A DNA stretch of 64,000 nucleotides from Rickettsiaceae bacterium H1. Its GTDB lineage: Bacteria > Pseudomonadota > Alphaproteobacteria > Rickettsiales > Anaplasmataceae. The DNA is taken from assembly GCA_018101195.1 (NCBI GenBank), contig JACDQH010000003.1, positions 62,001-126,000 on the forward strand, in the 5' to 3' direction. Both the position numbers and the translations under genes were made by a program. Positions 43,301 through 52,652 of this stretch are shown piece after piece (the first letter of the stretch is position 1; every line of letters starts with the position of its first letter). Below the pieces are notes generated by a model. It was not told the DNA's origin, made no database searches, and was given only the letters and a program-made list of their open reading frames with translations.

Positions 43301-45985
43301 CTAGCTTAATGCCCCTATTAATACGGATTCGGTAAATAGCCCTTCGAACTTTTCTTTATTATCCGGGTTAACGGTAACTAAAATTCTACCAGGATATTCT
43401 TTTCGCATGTCTTGACTACCGGAAGCGATACCAATTTTTAACTTCCCGCCTAATTCGGTTCGATTAATTGCATGCCATAATCCCCCTATGTTTACCGAAA
43501 TAGCAGAAGCTATCATATCCCGATTGATAGCTTCATATATTTTTTTATACAGGGATAACGACTTTCTTGCATCAACATCATGCAAGCTGTTATCCCCTAA
43601 TAAGTAAACCATATCTCCGGAAAATTTTGCATCTAAGGAAACACATTTCGTTACATCGTCAACAGTGCCAACAGCAGTAATCAATAATGTCGGAGGATCG
43701 GTTAAATGAACACTGCGCCCATCAATATCATATCCCTTAAAATCGTTGAACATGCTATCCTTACCCGAAATAAAAGGTGTATTAAATGCAATTGCATAAT
43801 CATAACAAGCTTGAGCAGCTCTTTTTAATTGCCATAATCTTTTCGGGTTAGTTGAATCGGACCAGCAAAAATTATCGAGTAATGCTATTTCTCCTGGGTT
43901 AGCACCTGCTACTACCGCGTTACGAATCGCGGTATCGATTGCGTTTGCCGCAATATAATAAGGGTCTAACCTGTCATTTAGCAACATTCCCACTCCCTGA
44001 GAAAGAGCAATTCCCTTTGCCGAATCAAGAATCGGTCTTATTACCGTAGCATCTGCAAAAACCTTTCCTTTACCTTGAAGAGGTTTCAATACCAAATTAC
44101 CTTGAACTTCATGATCATACCGTTCAGCGATAAATTTATTACCCTGAAGATTTATCTCTTTAGTATCGGGAAGAGCTTTAATCACATCCGGTATTTCGTC
44201 AGTTATTAAATATTCTAGCGGATTGCCGTTATGTAAAAAATCAGTGTCAAGGTTTAATATTTCTTTCCCATTATAAGTAACGAGAGCATTACCGCTATTA
44301 TTAAATCGACCAATTGTACAAATGCTAACGTCATGCTTATGCATAATCTTACGCAACTTATTATATTTGTTCGGAGGAACGGACAATGTCATTCTCTCTT
44401 GCGATTCCGAGACCCAAATTTCCCACGGTAACATTCCTTGATATTTAAGCGGAACTTTTTCCAGTCGCACTATAAACCCACACTTACCCATCTCTCCGAT
44501 CGAAGATGACAAACCGCCCGCTCCATTATCAGTAATAGCATTGTATAACCCCAAATCTCTCGCATCTTTAATTAAGGCATCAGAAAGCTTTTTTTGGGTA
44601 ATCGGATCACCGATTTGCACTACGGAAGCAGGGTTATCACCAGCCAAACTATCAGAAGAAAAATTTGCACCATGAATACCGTCCCGACCGGTATGGCCGC
44701 CAATTAACACTATATAATCACCATCTTTCGGTTTCTTTTCATGTGCCGGCTTGCTATTTATCGTTCTAGGGATCAAACCTATCGTACCAGCAAAAACCAA
44801 AGGTTTGGCAATAAAACGTTCGTCATAAAAAACAAAACCTTGAGGCGTAGGTATCCCCGAACAATTTCCTCCGACTTCTATGCCTTTAATAACACCATCG
44901 ATGATTTCTTTGGGTGACAATATTCTTTTATTACAGTTAACATCACGAAAATAATCGTAATCTTTATTGGGTTCGGCAAAGCAAAATCCATACATATTCG
45001 CTACCGGTTTAGCACCCATACCGAAACCTATTATATCTCTATTCACTCCGACTATTCCGGTCATAGCACCGCCGAAAGGCTCTAAAGCCGAAGGACTGTT
45101 ATGAGTTTCGACTTTTACCGCTATAAGCCAATCTTCGGTAAAGCTAATAGCTCCAGCATTATCGGAAAAAACAGATACACAAAAACCCTTTTTTTTGTTC
45201 ATTATTTTTTCGGTCGCACCTTTAATATAGGTTTTATATAAACCTTCTTTAACATCGTCGATCGGAGAAGCAAAAATAGTGTGCTTACAATGTTCCGACC
45301 AAGTTTGCGCTAATGTTTCCAGTTCTATGTAACTCGGTTCTCTTCCTAATTTGATGAAATATTCTTTGATAACCGTAATCGCTTTATTTGACAGACCTAA
45401 AGAATTTTTCTCACTACATTCTTCTATTTGATTAAGCTCTATTTTGTTTATTTCATCTTCACAAAATTCACCAGAATCTCGAGAATCATCCTCTATAAAA
45501 TGGATTTCATCCGCTGTACCGACGTTACACGATTCGATTAAAGGATTATAACCATAATTATCTTCTCCGACAAACAGCTTAACGGTACGAACTGCATCAT
45601 CCAGATTAAAAACATAACCAAACGTTTGTTCTATCATTTTTTTTACAGTACTAGCCAAGCTATCGGTTACTCCCGGAAGATATGAGATTTGAGTTATTTT
45701 ATCTGCCGGCTTTATATATTTAGTAATTTCTCCAGATAACCATTGATTTCCTTTATGCACAACTTCTTTACCGTTAAGAACCAGTTCAACAAATTCTTCA
45801 ACTAATCCCGCTTTTCGAAAATAGAGTCGCCAATTATCGCCACTTATCAGTAATTTTTGCGCAATAAACAAACATTGCTCTCTATCTAAATCGCTCTCAA
45901 TTTCATAAACTTCACACGATTTGTAATCATCCGAATATATCTCAATTCTACCGAATGTTTTGGTATTTATTACATTGTTTGCCAT
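43301..45985 (-). CDS. purL: Phosphoribosylformylglycinamidine synthase, synthetase subunit
   Basis: ATP-dependent amination of FGAR to FGAM in purine synthesis. 894 residues, longer than the ~730 of stand-alone small PurL and shorter than the ~1290 of the E. coli fusion. The first ~200 residues contain a PurS-like part (DAVRTVKLFVGEDN near 130) and an acidic linker. The catalytic core has LAQTWSEHCKHTIF near 225-238, VKVETHNSPSALEPFGGAMTG near 289-309, GGHTGRDGIHGANFSS near 425-440, DNGAGGLSSSIGEMG near 480 and an NAIDTAIRNAVVAGANP-type stretch near 675. There is no C-terminal glutaminase, so PurQ must be separate. The start is ATG 45985. Confidence 0.93.
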   Translation of the reverse strand: MANNVINTKTFGRIEIYSDDYKSCEVYEIESDLDREQCLFIAQKLLISGDNWRLYFRKAGLVEEFVELVLNGKEVVHKGNQWLSGEITKYIKPADKITQISYLPGVTDSLASTVKKMIEQTFGYVFNLDDAVRTVKLFVGEDNYGYNPLIESCNVGTADEIHFIEDDSRDSGEFCEDEINKIELNQIEECSEKNSLGLSNKAITVIKEYFIKLGREPSYIELETLAQTWSEHCKHTIFASPIDDVKEGLYKTYIKGATEKIMNKKKGFCVSVFSDNAGAISFTEDWLIAVKVETHNSPSALEPFGGAMTGIVGVNRDIIGFGMGAKPVANMYGFCFAEPNKDYDYFRDVNCNKRILSPKEIIDGVIKGIEVGGNCSGIPTPQGFVFYDERFIAKPLVFAGTIGLIPRTINSKPAHEKKPKDGDYIVLIGGHTGRDGIHGANFSSDSLAGDNPASVVQIGDPITQKKLSDALIKDARDLGLYNAITDNGAGGLSSSIGEMGKCGFIVRLEKVPLKYQGMLPWEIWVSESQERMTLSVPPNKYNKLRKIMHKHDVSICTIGRFNNSGNALVTYNGKEILNLDTDFLHNGNPLEYLITDEIPDVIKALPDTKEINLQGNKFIAERYDHEVQGNLVLKPLQGKGKVFADATVIRPILDSAKGIALSQGVGMLLNDRLDPYYIAANAIDTAIRNAVVAGANPGEIALLDNFCWSDSTNPKRLWQLKRAAQACYDYAIAFNTPFISGKDSMFNDFKGYDIDGRSVHLTDPPTLLITAVGTVDDVTKCVSLDAKFSGDMVYLLGDNSLHDVDARKSLSLYKKIYEAINRDMIASAISVNIGGLWHAINRTELGGKLKIGIASGSQDMRKEYPGRILVTVNPDNKEKFEGLFTESVLIGALS

Positions 45986-46122
45986 ATTACAAAATAATAT
46001 TACAACACGACAGTTAGTAAATAAAATCAGATCAAGCGATTTCTTCGAATAATAATATAATCCTTGAAATTTTTTCTTATTGTCTTATTCTTCTTACGCA
46101 AATACTAATATGTGATTCTACT

Positions 46123-46434
46123 ATGGAAATTGTTTACATAACTACGCCAAACTTTGAATTGGCAGAAAAAATAGCAACTAATTTAGCAGAAGATAACCTG
46201 GTAGCATGCGCCAATTTATTCGACAGCATAACCTCGATATATAAATGGGAAGAAAAATTGCAAAAAAAGAGCGAAGTAGTAATAATAGCAAAGACATTAG
46301 CAGAAAAAGTGAACGACATAATAAGTAGAGTGAAAACAATTCATACTTATGACTGCCCGCTTATTTTCTCGGTCAGCACATCGAATGTTAATATTCCGTT
46401 TTTAGAATGGGTAAAGAAATCAGTTGGGATGTAG
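46123..46434 (+). CDS. cutA: Divalent-cation tolerance protein CutA
   Basis: A small trimeric protein linked to copper tolerance in E. coli; its molecular role is not settled. 103 residues. The N-terminal IVYITTPNFELAEKIATNLAEDNLVACANLF is the family signature, followed by SIYKWEEKLQKKSEVVIIAKT near 43-63. HTYDCPLIFSVSTSNVNIPFLEWV near 75-98 corresponds to the usual HPYEVP region. The last nine codon bases lie inside the tRNA-Gln gene that starts at 46425. Confidence 0.92.
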   Translation: MEIVYITTPNFELAEKIATNLAEDNLVACANLFDSITSIYKWEEKLQKKSEVVIIAKTLAEKVNDIISRVKTIHTYDCPLIFSVSTSNVNIPFLEWVKKSVGM

Positions 46435-46496
46435 CCAAGCGGTAAGGCAACGGTTTTTGGTATCGTCATGCGAAGGTTCGAATCCTTCCATCCCAG
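46425..46496 (+). tRNA. tRNA-Gln (anticodon TTG)
   Basis: A 72-base cloverleaf. The acceptor arm is TGGGATG paired with CATCCCA, the D arm contains AGCCAAGCGGTAAGGC, and the anticodon loop TTTTGGTA has anticodon TTG. The T arm is GAAGGTTCGAATCCTTC. The discriminator G is followed by an encoded CCA at 46497-46499. The first ten bases also encode the last codons and stop (TAG, 46432-46434) of cutA. Confidence 0.95.
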
Positions 46497-46669
46497 CCAA
46501 TCATACGATTTTAAAAAAATCCCAAGCCTTCGATTAACATTTTTCAATTTTAAGTAAGACATCACCTTTATAATTGCTTATTGTTTTCAGTATCAATTCA
46601 ATCGTCTTACCAAGTAAATTCGTATGTAATAACAATATTTTTCATTTAATCACTACTGCAACACCAGAT

Positions 46670-47581
46670 TCATATTTTTTCATTATTTATTTTACTATTC
46701 AGTCTTTCTATAATCGCACTCCCATAAGCCTTTACCGCATTAACGGCAACGCTATTTCCCAATTGCTTCATAGCTTGTGTTTCCGTTACGGGAAATTCAA
46801 AGTATTCCGGAAAACCTTGCATTATACGTCCTTCTTTATGGGTCAGAATTACATGTCTATTATTAACCATATAAGAATCCCAATTATGTATGCTTTCAAT
46901 ACCGGATTTTCTACCCCCGACTCTCAAAGTATAACCTATTTCCTTATTGCATTTACCGCAAAAAACATCGGACATTGTTATCTTCAAACCCATTTTTTCA
47001 GGGTGTTTAAAAGGAGCGAAATATCCATCTTCTTTCCTGAAGCCAATCATAAATACTCTCGGCCTGTGCTGTGGAAGGCCAAAATCCGAAGCTTTTACCA
47101 CTTCATAACAAAGATCGTATTTTAATTCTTTCTCGATAACACGTTTCATAATTGAAAATGTTTTTCCATTATTATGCTTTAAAAGATTTCTTACATTTTC
47201 AAGAAATATAGCTTTCGGTCTTTTAACCTTGATTATATCCCTGATCTTGAAAAACATATTACCACGAAAATCCTTTCTTTCTTTAAATCCTTTTCCAAGC
47301 CCGATCAAACTAAAAGGTTGACAGGGAAAACCGGCACATAATACATCTGCATAGGGTATTTCGTCATTTATATCGTCATAAGAAATTTTCAATATATCGT
47401 CGTTGAATTTTCCCGATGCAAATAAACCAGGTGATATTTTCTTAAAGTTATATTCGTAAGTGTTACGCGCATGACTATCTATTTCCGAGGCGAAAACACA
47501 CTCCGCGCCCAATTGATGAAATGCCAAGTGAAAACCTCCTATACCAGCAAATAAATCTATAAATTTATATTTTTTCAGCAC
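46670..47581 (-). CDS. dcm: DNA (cytosine-5)-methyltransferase
   Basis: Transfers methyl from SAM to C5 of cytosine in a specific DNA site. 303 residues. All main motifs are present: FIDLFAGIGGFHLAF (motif I) near 7-21, AGFPCQPFSLIG (motif IV, catalytic Cys) near 83-94 and FLENVRN (motif VI). ASDFGLPQHRPRVFMIGF (motif VIII) and the C-terminal QLGNSVAVNAV (motif X) complete it. The target-recognition region is short. The start is GTG 47581, supported by a strong GGAGG site just upstream; an ATG is absent. Followed upstream by vsr on the same strand. No restriction enzyme gene is adjacent. Confidence 0.9.
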   Translation of the reverse strand: MLKKYKFIDLFAGIGGFHLAFHQLGAECVFASEIDSHARNTYEYNFKKISPGLFASGKFNDDILKISYDDINDEIPYADVLCAGFPCQPFSLIGLGKGFKERKDFRGNMFFKIRDIIKVKRPKAIFLENVRNLLKHNNGKTFSIMKRVIEKELKYDLCYEVVKASDFGLPQHRPRVFMIGFRKEDGYFAPFKHPEKMGLKITMSDVFCGKCNKEIGYTLRVGGRKSGIESIHNWDSYMVNNRHVILTHKEGRIMQGFPEYFEFPVTETQAMKQLGNSVAVNAVKAYGSAIIERLNSKINNEKI

Positions 47582-47626
47582 AATTTCCCCCCTCCGTTTT
47601 CCTTTATTTAAAACCTTACATTTAAA

Positions 47627-48085
47627 TTACTCGAAAGATTTACTTAAAATTTCATTTGAAGAATTCTTTGAATTTATCCATTCCGTTACCCGATCTATAA
47701 CTTCACCTAATCGGTTTTGTCCTTTTCCCTGAAATACACACCCCCAAACAATCAGCACCCGATAACCTTTGCTTTTTAAAGCGTTCGCAATATTCGAGTC
47801 TCTTTTCTTATTGGATTCTATTTTATTTTTCCAAAATTCGATCCGTGTTTTAGGTAATTTTCCCAACTTACAGTTATGCCCATGCCAAAAACAACCGTGA
47901 AAAAAAATAACGGCATTGTATTTCTTTAAATAAATATCCGGTTTCCCATCTATATTTTTAGCATGAGTTCTATACCTGTATCCCTTGTTAAATAACGCCT
48001 TACGAAGCATAATTTCCGGCTTGGTATCTTTGCTCCTGATCTCCGACATTATCTTGCTGCGTTTTTCTTTTGTGAAGATATCCAT
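47627..48085 (-). CDS. vsr: Very short patch repair endonuclease
   Basis: Nicks 5' of T-G mismatches that arise from deamination of 5-methylcytosine. 152 residues from ATG 48085. The frame opens with DIFTKEKRSKIMSEIRSKDTKPE, the Vsr N-terminal motif. GYRYRTHAKNIDGKPDIYLKKYNAVIFFHGCFWHGHNC follows near 38-75 with the catalytic Asp and the zinc-binding Cys/His residues. IEFWKNKIESNKKRD near 84-98 is also typical. A GTG at 48094 is in frame, but the GGGAG site suits 48085 better. It lies directly upstream of dcm, the normal functional partner. Confidence 0.92.
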   Translation of the reverse strand: MDIFTKEKRSKIMSEIRSKDTKPEIMLRKALFNKGYRYRTHAKNIDGKPDIYLKKYNAVIFFHGCFWHGHNCKLGKLPKTRIEFWKNKIESNKKRDSNIANALKSKGYRVLIVWGCVFQGKGQNRLGEVIDRVTEWINSKNSSNEILSKSFE

Positions 48086-48310
48086 AAATTCCACACTCCC
48101 ATTTTATGATATACTCAAAACTCACAGAATAACATTTACGAAAAATATTTTGAAAAGCAATAAGTAATAGAAAAGAAACTTATTTTTTCGATAGTCTCGA
48201 AAACAAATTTTTAGGAGTGAAATGTACGTAGCAACAACCCAAACCCCGTACTTCTAACATCTGTAAGGGTTAATGTTAAATTACGAGCATTATTAAAACC
48301 AAATAAATCG

Positions 48311-48835
48311 TTAAACACGTTTTGATAAAGCTATAGCAAACTTACAGCCGAATTTTATCACACCGGAGAGTATTTCATAACCTTTTGTTTCTTCCGCTTT
48401 ATTCTCTATTCCGATGTCATGATGTTCCATTTCTTCTTGGCGAAATCGTTTAATCGTCTCTTTTAATTCACCTTCGTCCAGTTGTTCGATTTGTTCTTGA
48501 TAATGATCGCTTATTACTTCTTCTACCGCAACGGTGGAGGCCATAGCCGCTTTTTTACCCATAAAAGCGGTACCATAGCCCAATGCCTTGGCGAAAACAT
48601 TCCACACGGGTAAAAATTTAGTAGGCTTCACTTTATGCTCATCGAGTGCTTCGGTAAAATATTCCAAATGATGTCTTTCTTGCTCTTTCATGTGATCGAT
48701 CAGTTTTTTAAAATCTTTATCTTTTTTAAAAACTTGTGCTTGGCTTTTATATATTTTCATCGCAGCATATTCACCCGCATGGTTAACCCTGATCATTTGC
48801 TTTATTAATTCCGATTTAGCTAACGGTGATTTCAT
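48311..48835 (-). CDS. coq7: Demethoxyubiquinone hydroxylase COQ7
   Basis: Di-iron hydroxylase of the last hydroxylation in ubiquinone synthesis. 174 residues. The iron ligands are visible: Glu in NHAGEYAAMKIY near 18-29, EQERHH near 51-56, EEVISDHY near 104-111 and EEMEHHDIG near 133-141. This is the expected four-helix-bundle pattern (E, ExxH, E, ExxH). The start overlaps the end of dsbB by 20 bases. Same process as ubiE at 42595. Confidence 0.94.
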   Translation of the reverse strand: MKSPLAKSELIKQMIRVNHAGEYAAMKIYKSQAQVFKKDKDFKKLIDHMKEQERHHLEYFTEALDEHKVKPTKFLPVWNVFAKALGYGTAFMGKKAAMASTVAVEEVISDHYQEQIEQLDEGELKETIKRFRQEEMEHHDIGIENKAEETKGYEILSGVIKFGCKFAIALSKRV

Positions 48836-49307
48836 TTCTTTTTTTTATAATAAAAACAAACACTGCCAATATTATGCCGCAATATATCATATTCCATCCC
48901 GAAAGAGAAACTCCTAAAAAAACAAACTGCGGTATATCGCAACGAACTTCATGTGACGATATCGTAAAATCTAATATCTCCTTATCAGTAAGGTCATTCA
49001 TAATATTTTTACTAACACACGAAACAATACTTTCCGTCCAATGTTGTTCAACTGCAAATTGATAACCGGCAATGAAACCATTAAGCAAAAAGCTGATAAT
49101 CATGGCGATTATTATAAATTTTTTAGGCTTAATAATAGCAAATAAAGCAAGAAGTACAGAAGAAAAATATGCTACGCGTTGATAATAACACAACTTACAT
49201 GGTCGTATATCAAAACCGTGTTCCATAACGTAAGCCGTAATAAGAGCTGATAAGCTGGCTAATAAGAAATAAATCGGCACAATTTTTTTATTTAATATTA
49301 GATTCAT
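48816..49307 (-). CDS. dsbB: Disulfide bond formation protein B
   Basis: Inner-membrane protein that re-oxidises periplasmic DsbA with quinone. 163 residues and four hydrophobic helices. The first cysteine pair C37/C40 lies in RPCKLCYYQRVAY near 36-48. A second periplasmic pair is present as Cys in VSCVSKN near 96 and VRCDIP near 123. This fits DsbB topology. Upstream is a decayed tract. Coupling with coq7, whose product ubiquinone is the DsbB electron acceptor, is suggestive but may be chance. Confidence 0.88.
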   Translation of the reverse strand: MNLILNKKIVPIYFLLASLSALITAYVMEHGFDIRPCKLCYYQRVAYFSSVLLALFAIIKPKKFIIIAMIISFLLNGFIAGYQFAVEQHWTESIVSCVSKNIMNDLTDKEILDFTISSHEVRCDIPQFVFLGVSLSGWNMIYCGIILAVFVFIIKKRNEITVS

Positions 49308-49439
49308 GCTAATTGTTGTATTTTTATTAATTGTAAATTTTTAATTACTCAAAAAGTAAAATAACATACTTATTTAAGCTGTAAAATTGATTATTATATT
49401 TCACAAGGTATAAATAACAAAACTTAATTTTATAACATA

Positions 49440-50030
49440 CTTTAAGTCATTCTTCAGTGGTTTTTTATCTTCGTGTGACAGCAAAATACTTAACGAATTA
49501 AATGTTACACGATCAGAAATAGAACAAAAATCAACTGATCTAGGTTTCTTTATACTTTATATTATCAGAAGGGCCAAAACTATCTTTATGAAAAATATAA
49601 AGACCATTTATGTAAAATGCAAAACGTCCAATTAAATCAAATAACAAACATAGTCATAGTAATACTATAAAATAAAACACCTAAATTTCTTTATGACCTA
49701 ACAAGTACTTTATCAAATTTTGATTTAATAGAATCAGTTTTATCGAAAAAAACCATTTATTATCAAAATAATATAAGAATGCATGTTTTTTACAAAAAGA
49801 CACTCTTGCCTTCATATATAAGAAAATTTCATGATCTTTTACGATACGAATACAAAAAATTATTTTCAATATCGGAAACTGATTACTTCAACACAGAAAA
49901 AGATTGTACGTTCAGCTTAGGTTATGACGTTGCAAAAGAACAAACATATTGTTGTTATACTTGCTTTAATAAAAGTAACAATCAGATCGATTCAATTATG
50001 TTTGGAAGCTATTCAATGGTAAGATAGTAT
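49440..50030 (+). pseudogene. Decayed copy 1 of an unrecognised lineage-specific gene
   Basis: No long frame is left. The best piece (49779-50027, 82 residues) ends with YKKLFSISETDYF and SLGYDVAKEQTYCCYTCF, which correspond closely to the second copy ending at 50923. Upstream, short stretches such as ATCTTCGTGTGACAGCAAAA and CTTTATGAAAAATATAAAGA also match copy 2. The family is unknown. The borders are approximate. Confidence 0.6.
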
Positions 50031-50309
50031 GCGATTAGATTATTGGAAATTGAAACAAGCAGGAAACATATTACGCAAAGAATTAATCGACAAACATCAG
50101 ATCGGTATTTCTCTTTCTTCAAAAGTCAAATCTCCAATGGTAGTAGAATGAATCATTACAAAACATAATAATCGAACCCTGATACTATTTAATCGGCTCC
50201 ATATCTATAATCGTTAACGCAATATAACAAAAAGCAAAAATACTTTCCTTAAATCTGTTAAATCGTTACATAATTATCGTTTGAATTTTTCGATTGAGTT
50301 TTTATATCT

Positions 50310-50923
50310 CACAGAGTATGAAAATCGCGATAAAAAACATACTTAATTTGATAAAACACCTTTACCAATTTTTACATGATTTCCTATCTTTGTGCGACAA
50401 AAAATACTTGACGAATAAAATATCAAATTATCAGAAAACGGTTATCTCGCAAATAACCATTCTACTCCCGAAATAATAGGACAAACCCCAGCTTACCTTT
50501 ATGAAAAATACAAAGACATTTATGCAAAATGCAACAAGTTGCACTAAAACAAATAACAAGCGTAATTGTCTATAGTGCTATAAAAAGACCCAAAATGTTT
50601 TGTCACCCGAAAACCAGAGACATAGGTTTTGACCCGGTAAAATCAGATCTGTCAAAAGAAAATTATTTATTATCTCAAAACGTAAGAACACATTGTGTTA
50701 CTACAGTACCAGACACAGGAGAATTCGATGTCTTACAACATAAATATATAAAGAATTATTTTCAATATCGGAAATTAAAGATTGTTTAGGTAAAAAAGAA
50801 AATTATATGCTGAGCTTAAGTTATAATTTCGCCGATGAAAAAACTTATTGTTGTTATACTTCTTTTGATCCAGAACAAAAGCGAGTTGTGTCCATTATTA
50901 TCGGAGAATGTAAAAAATCATAG
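50310..50923 (+). pseudogene. Decayed copy 2 of an unrecognised lineage-specific gene
   Basis: The C-terminus can be read from about 50750 to TAG 50921-50923: KELFSISEIKDCL, then SLSYNFADEKTYCCYTSF. It parallels copy 1, with the TYCCYT motif shared. Another open piece (50529-50789, 86 residues) lies in a different frame in front of it, so at least one shift separates the halves. It follows copy 1 in direct orientation, which suggests an old tandem duplication. No domain is recognised. Confidence 0.6.
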
Positions 50924-51062
50924 ATATACTCCCATATTGTTCCGAACAAATGACTGCCGAAATATCATTGCATAAAGAATGCATTAAGCACCAAGGAAGT
51001 ATCTAAAATATTTGAATTATCACGTGCCGAACCCTTTAACCATAAAGCAAAGGATGATTTGA

Positions 51063-52652
51063 TTATTCCCATTCTATAGTGCCGGGGGGTTTCGAAGTTA
51101 TATCGTAAGTAATTCGATTTACTCCTTTTACTTCGTTAACTATTTTATTTCCTACATGTTGCAAAAAATCCCAAAATTTTAGCTTTTTTTCTTGATTTTC
51201 AAATGGAAAGGCATTTGCCGTCATACCGTCGCTCGAGGTAACGGCTCGCAAAACACATACATGCTCATAAGTACGACTATCTCCCATTACACCAACAGTT
51301 TTAATCGGCAATAAAACGGCAAAAGCTTGCCATATATCGTCGTATAAATCATGCTTATGCAATTCACTTACGTATATAGCATCGGCTTCTTGTAAAATCA
51401 TAATCTTATCCGAAGTAATTTTGCCGATAATCCTAATCGCCAATCCCGGCCCCGGAAAAGGATGACGATATATTAAATCGCGAGAAATTCCCAGTTCTAA
51501 ACCTAAATTCCTAACCTCGTCTTTAAATAAAAAACGCAACGGTTCCAATAATTGCAAATTTAACTTTTTCGGTAAACCGCCCACGTTATGATGGGATTTT
51601 ATGCTTGCACTAACTCCTAAACCGGATTCTATTACATCTGGATATAATGTCCCTTGTAATAAAAAATCCGCGCCTTCTATTTTTTTTGCTTCTTCTTCAA
51701 AAACTTCAATAAAGGTACTACCAACAACCTTTCTTTTTTGTTCCGGATCCAAAACATTTCGCAACTTACTTAAAAATAACTCGGATTTATCACAATATCT
51801 AACGGGAATGTGAAATTTCTCGGAAAAAGTTTTTTCTACTTGTCTTGCTTCATTTTTGCGTAATAACCCTGTATCGATAAAAATACAAGTTAATTGATCT
51901 TTGATAATTTTATGAGTTAAAGTAGCGGCAACAGTCGAATCGACACCGCCGCTTACTGCAGCAATAACCTTTTTATTACCGATAAGTTGCTTAACGTTTT
52001 CAGTTTCTTCTTTAATAAAAGACCTGTTATTCCAATCTTTGCGACAGTGACAAATATTCAAAAAATTCTCTAATAACTTTTTACCGTCAGGAGTATGAAG
52101 TACTTCCAGATGAAATTGTAAACCATATATCTTTCTTTCCAGATTTTCAATAATTGCAAATTCACAACGCTCGGTAGCGGCAATTCGATGAAATCCTTGC
52201 GGAAGAGAAACCACGCTATCGGAGTGACTCATCCAAACAGGGTAATTATTTCCTTCTTCCCATTTCAATCCTTCTTCTTGATAAATAAGGTTCGACTGCT
52301 TAATTACGTTCAGATTGGCATTACCGAATTCAGGACTTTGATCACAAACAATTTTTCCGCCGAAATAATGACAAATCAATTGCTTGCCGAAACATATTCC
52401 CAATATCGGAATTCCGAATTCTTCATTTATATCGAAAATTTTCGACTTTTCGCCATGAATTTTCGCATACAAAGCATCGTCACCAATAGAACTCGGCCCT
52501 CCGGAGAGGATTATTCCGGAATATTTATTTTCTTTTTTTAGCCCATACAGAGAAACTATTTCCGAATAAACACCTAATTCCCGAACTCGCCTGGCAATTA
52601 ATTGAGTAAATTGCGAACCGAAATCGACTATGGCAACGGTTTCAATTTTCAT
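51063..52652 (-). CDS. guaA: GMP synthase (glutamine-hydrolysing)
   Basis: Converts XMP to GMP with glutamine and ATP. 529 residues: an N-terminal class I glutaminase, then the PP-loop ATP pyrophosphatase [14 protein letters not shown] near 230, then the dimerisation domain ending [14 protein letters not shown]. In the glutaminase the nucleophile is in [17 protein letters not shown] near 85-101. The His-Glu part of the triad reads [10 protein letters not shown] near 175-184. Leu stands where nearly all homologues have Pro (HPE), and Lys follows the nucleophile loop; both are unusual. The start ATG 52652 overlaps miaB by 11 bases. Confidence 0.95.
   Translation of the reverse strand: MKIETVAIVDFGSQFTQLIARRVRELGVYSEIVSLYGLKKENKYSGIILSGGPSSIGDDALYAKIHGEKSKIFDINEEFGIPILGICFGKQLICHYFGGKIVCDQSPEFGNANLNVIKQSNLIYQEEGLKWEEGNNYPVWMSHSDSVVSLPQGFHRIAATERCEFAIIENLERKIYGLQFHLEVLHTPDGKKLLENFLNICHCRKDWNNRSFIKEETENVKQLIGNKKVIAAVSGGVDSTVAATLTHKIIKDQLTCIFIDTGLLRKNEARQVEKTFSEKFHIPVRYCDKSELFLSKLRNVLDPEQKRKVVGSTFIEVFEEEAKKIEGADFLLQGTLYPDVIESGLGVSASIKSHHNVGGLPKKLNLQLLEPLRFLFKDEVRNLGLELGISRDLIYRHPFPGPGLAIRIIGKITSDKIMILQEADAIYVSELHKHDLYDDIWQAFAVLLPIKTVGVMGDSRTYEHVCVLRAVTSSDGMTANAFPFENQEKKLKFWDFLQHVGNKIVNEVKGVNRITYDITSKPPGTIEWE

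Noticed and set aside
46574..47125. 183-codon plus-strand open frame opposite the cytosine methyltransferase
   Set aside because: The other strand encodes all conserved C5-methyltransferase motifs; the plus frame has no recognisable feature.
46670..49307. Dcm-Vsr region considered as a full restriction-modification or defence island
   Set aside because: No restriction endonuclease or other defence gene is present; the neighbours are tRNA-Gln, cutA, coq7 and dsbB.
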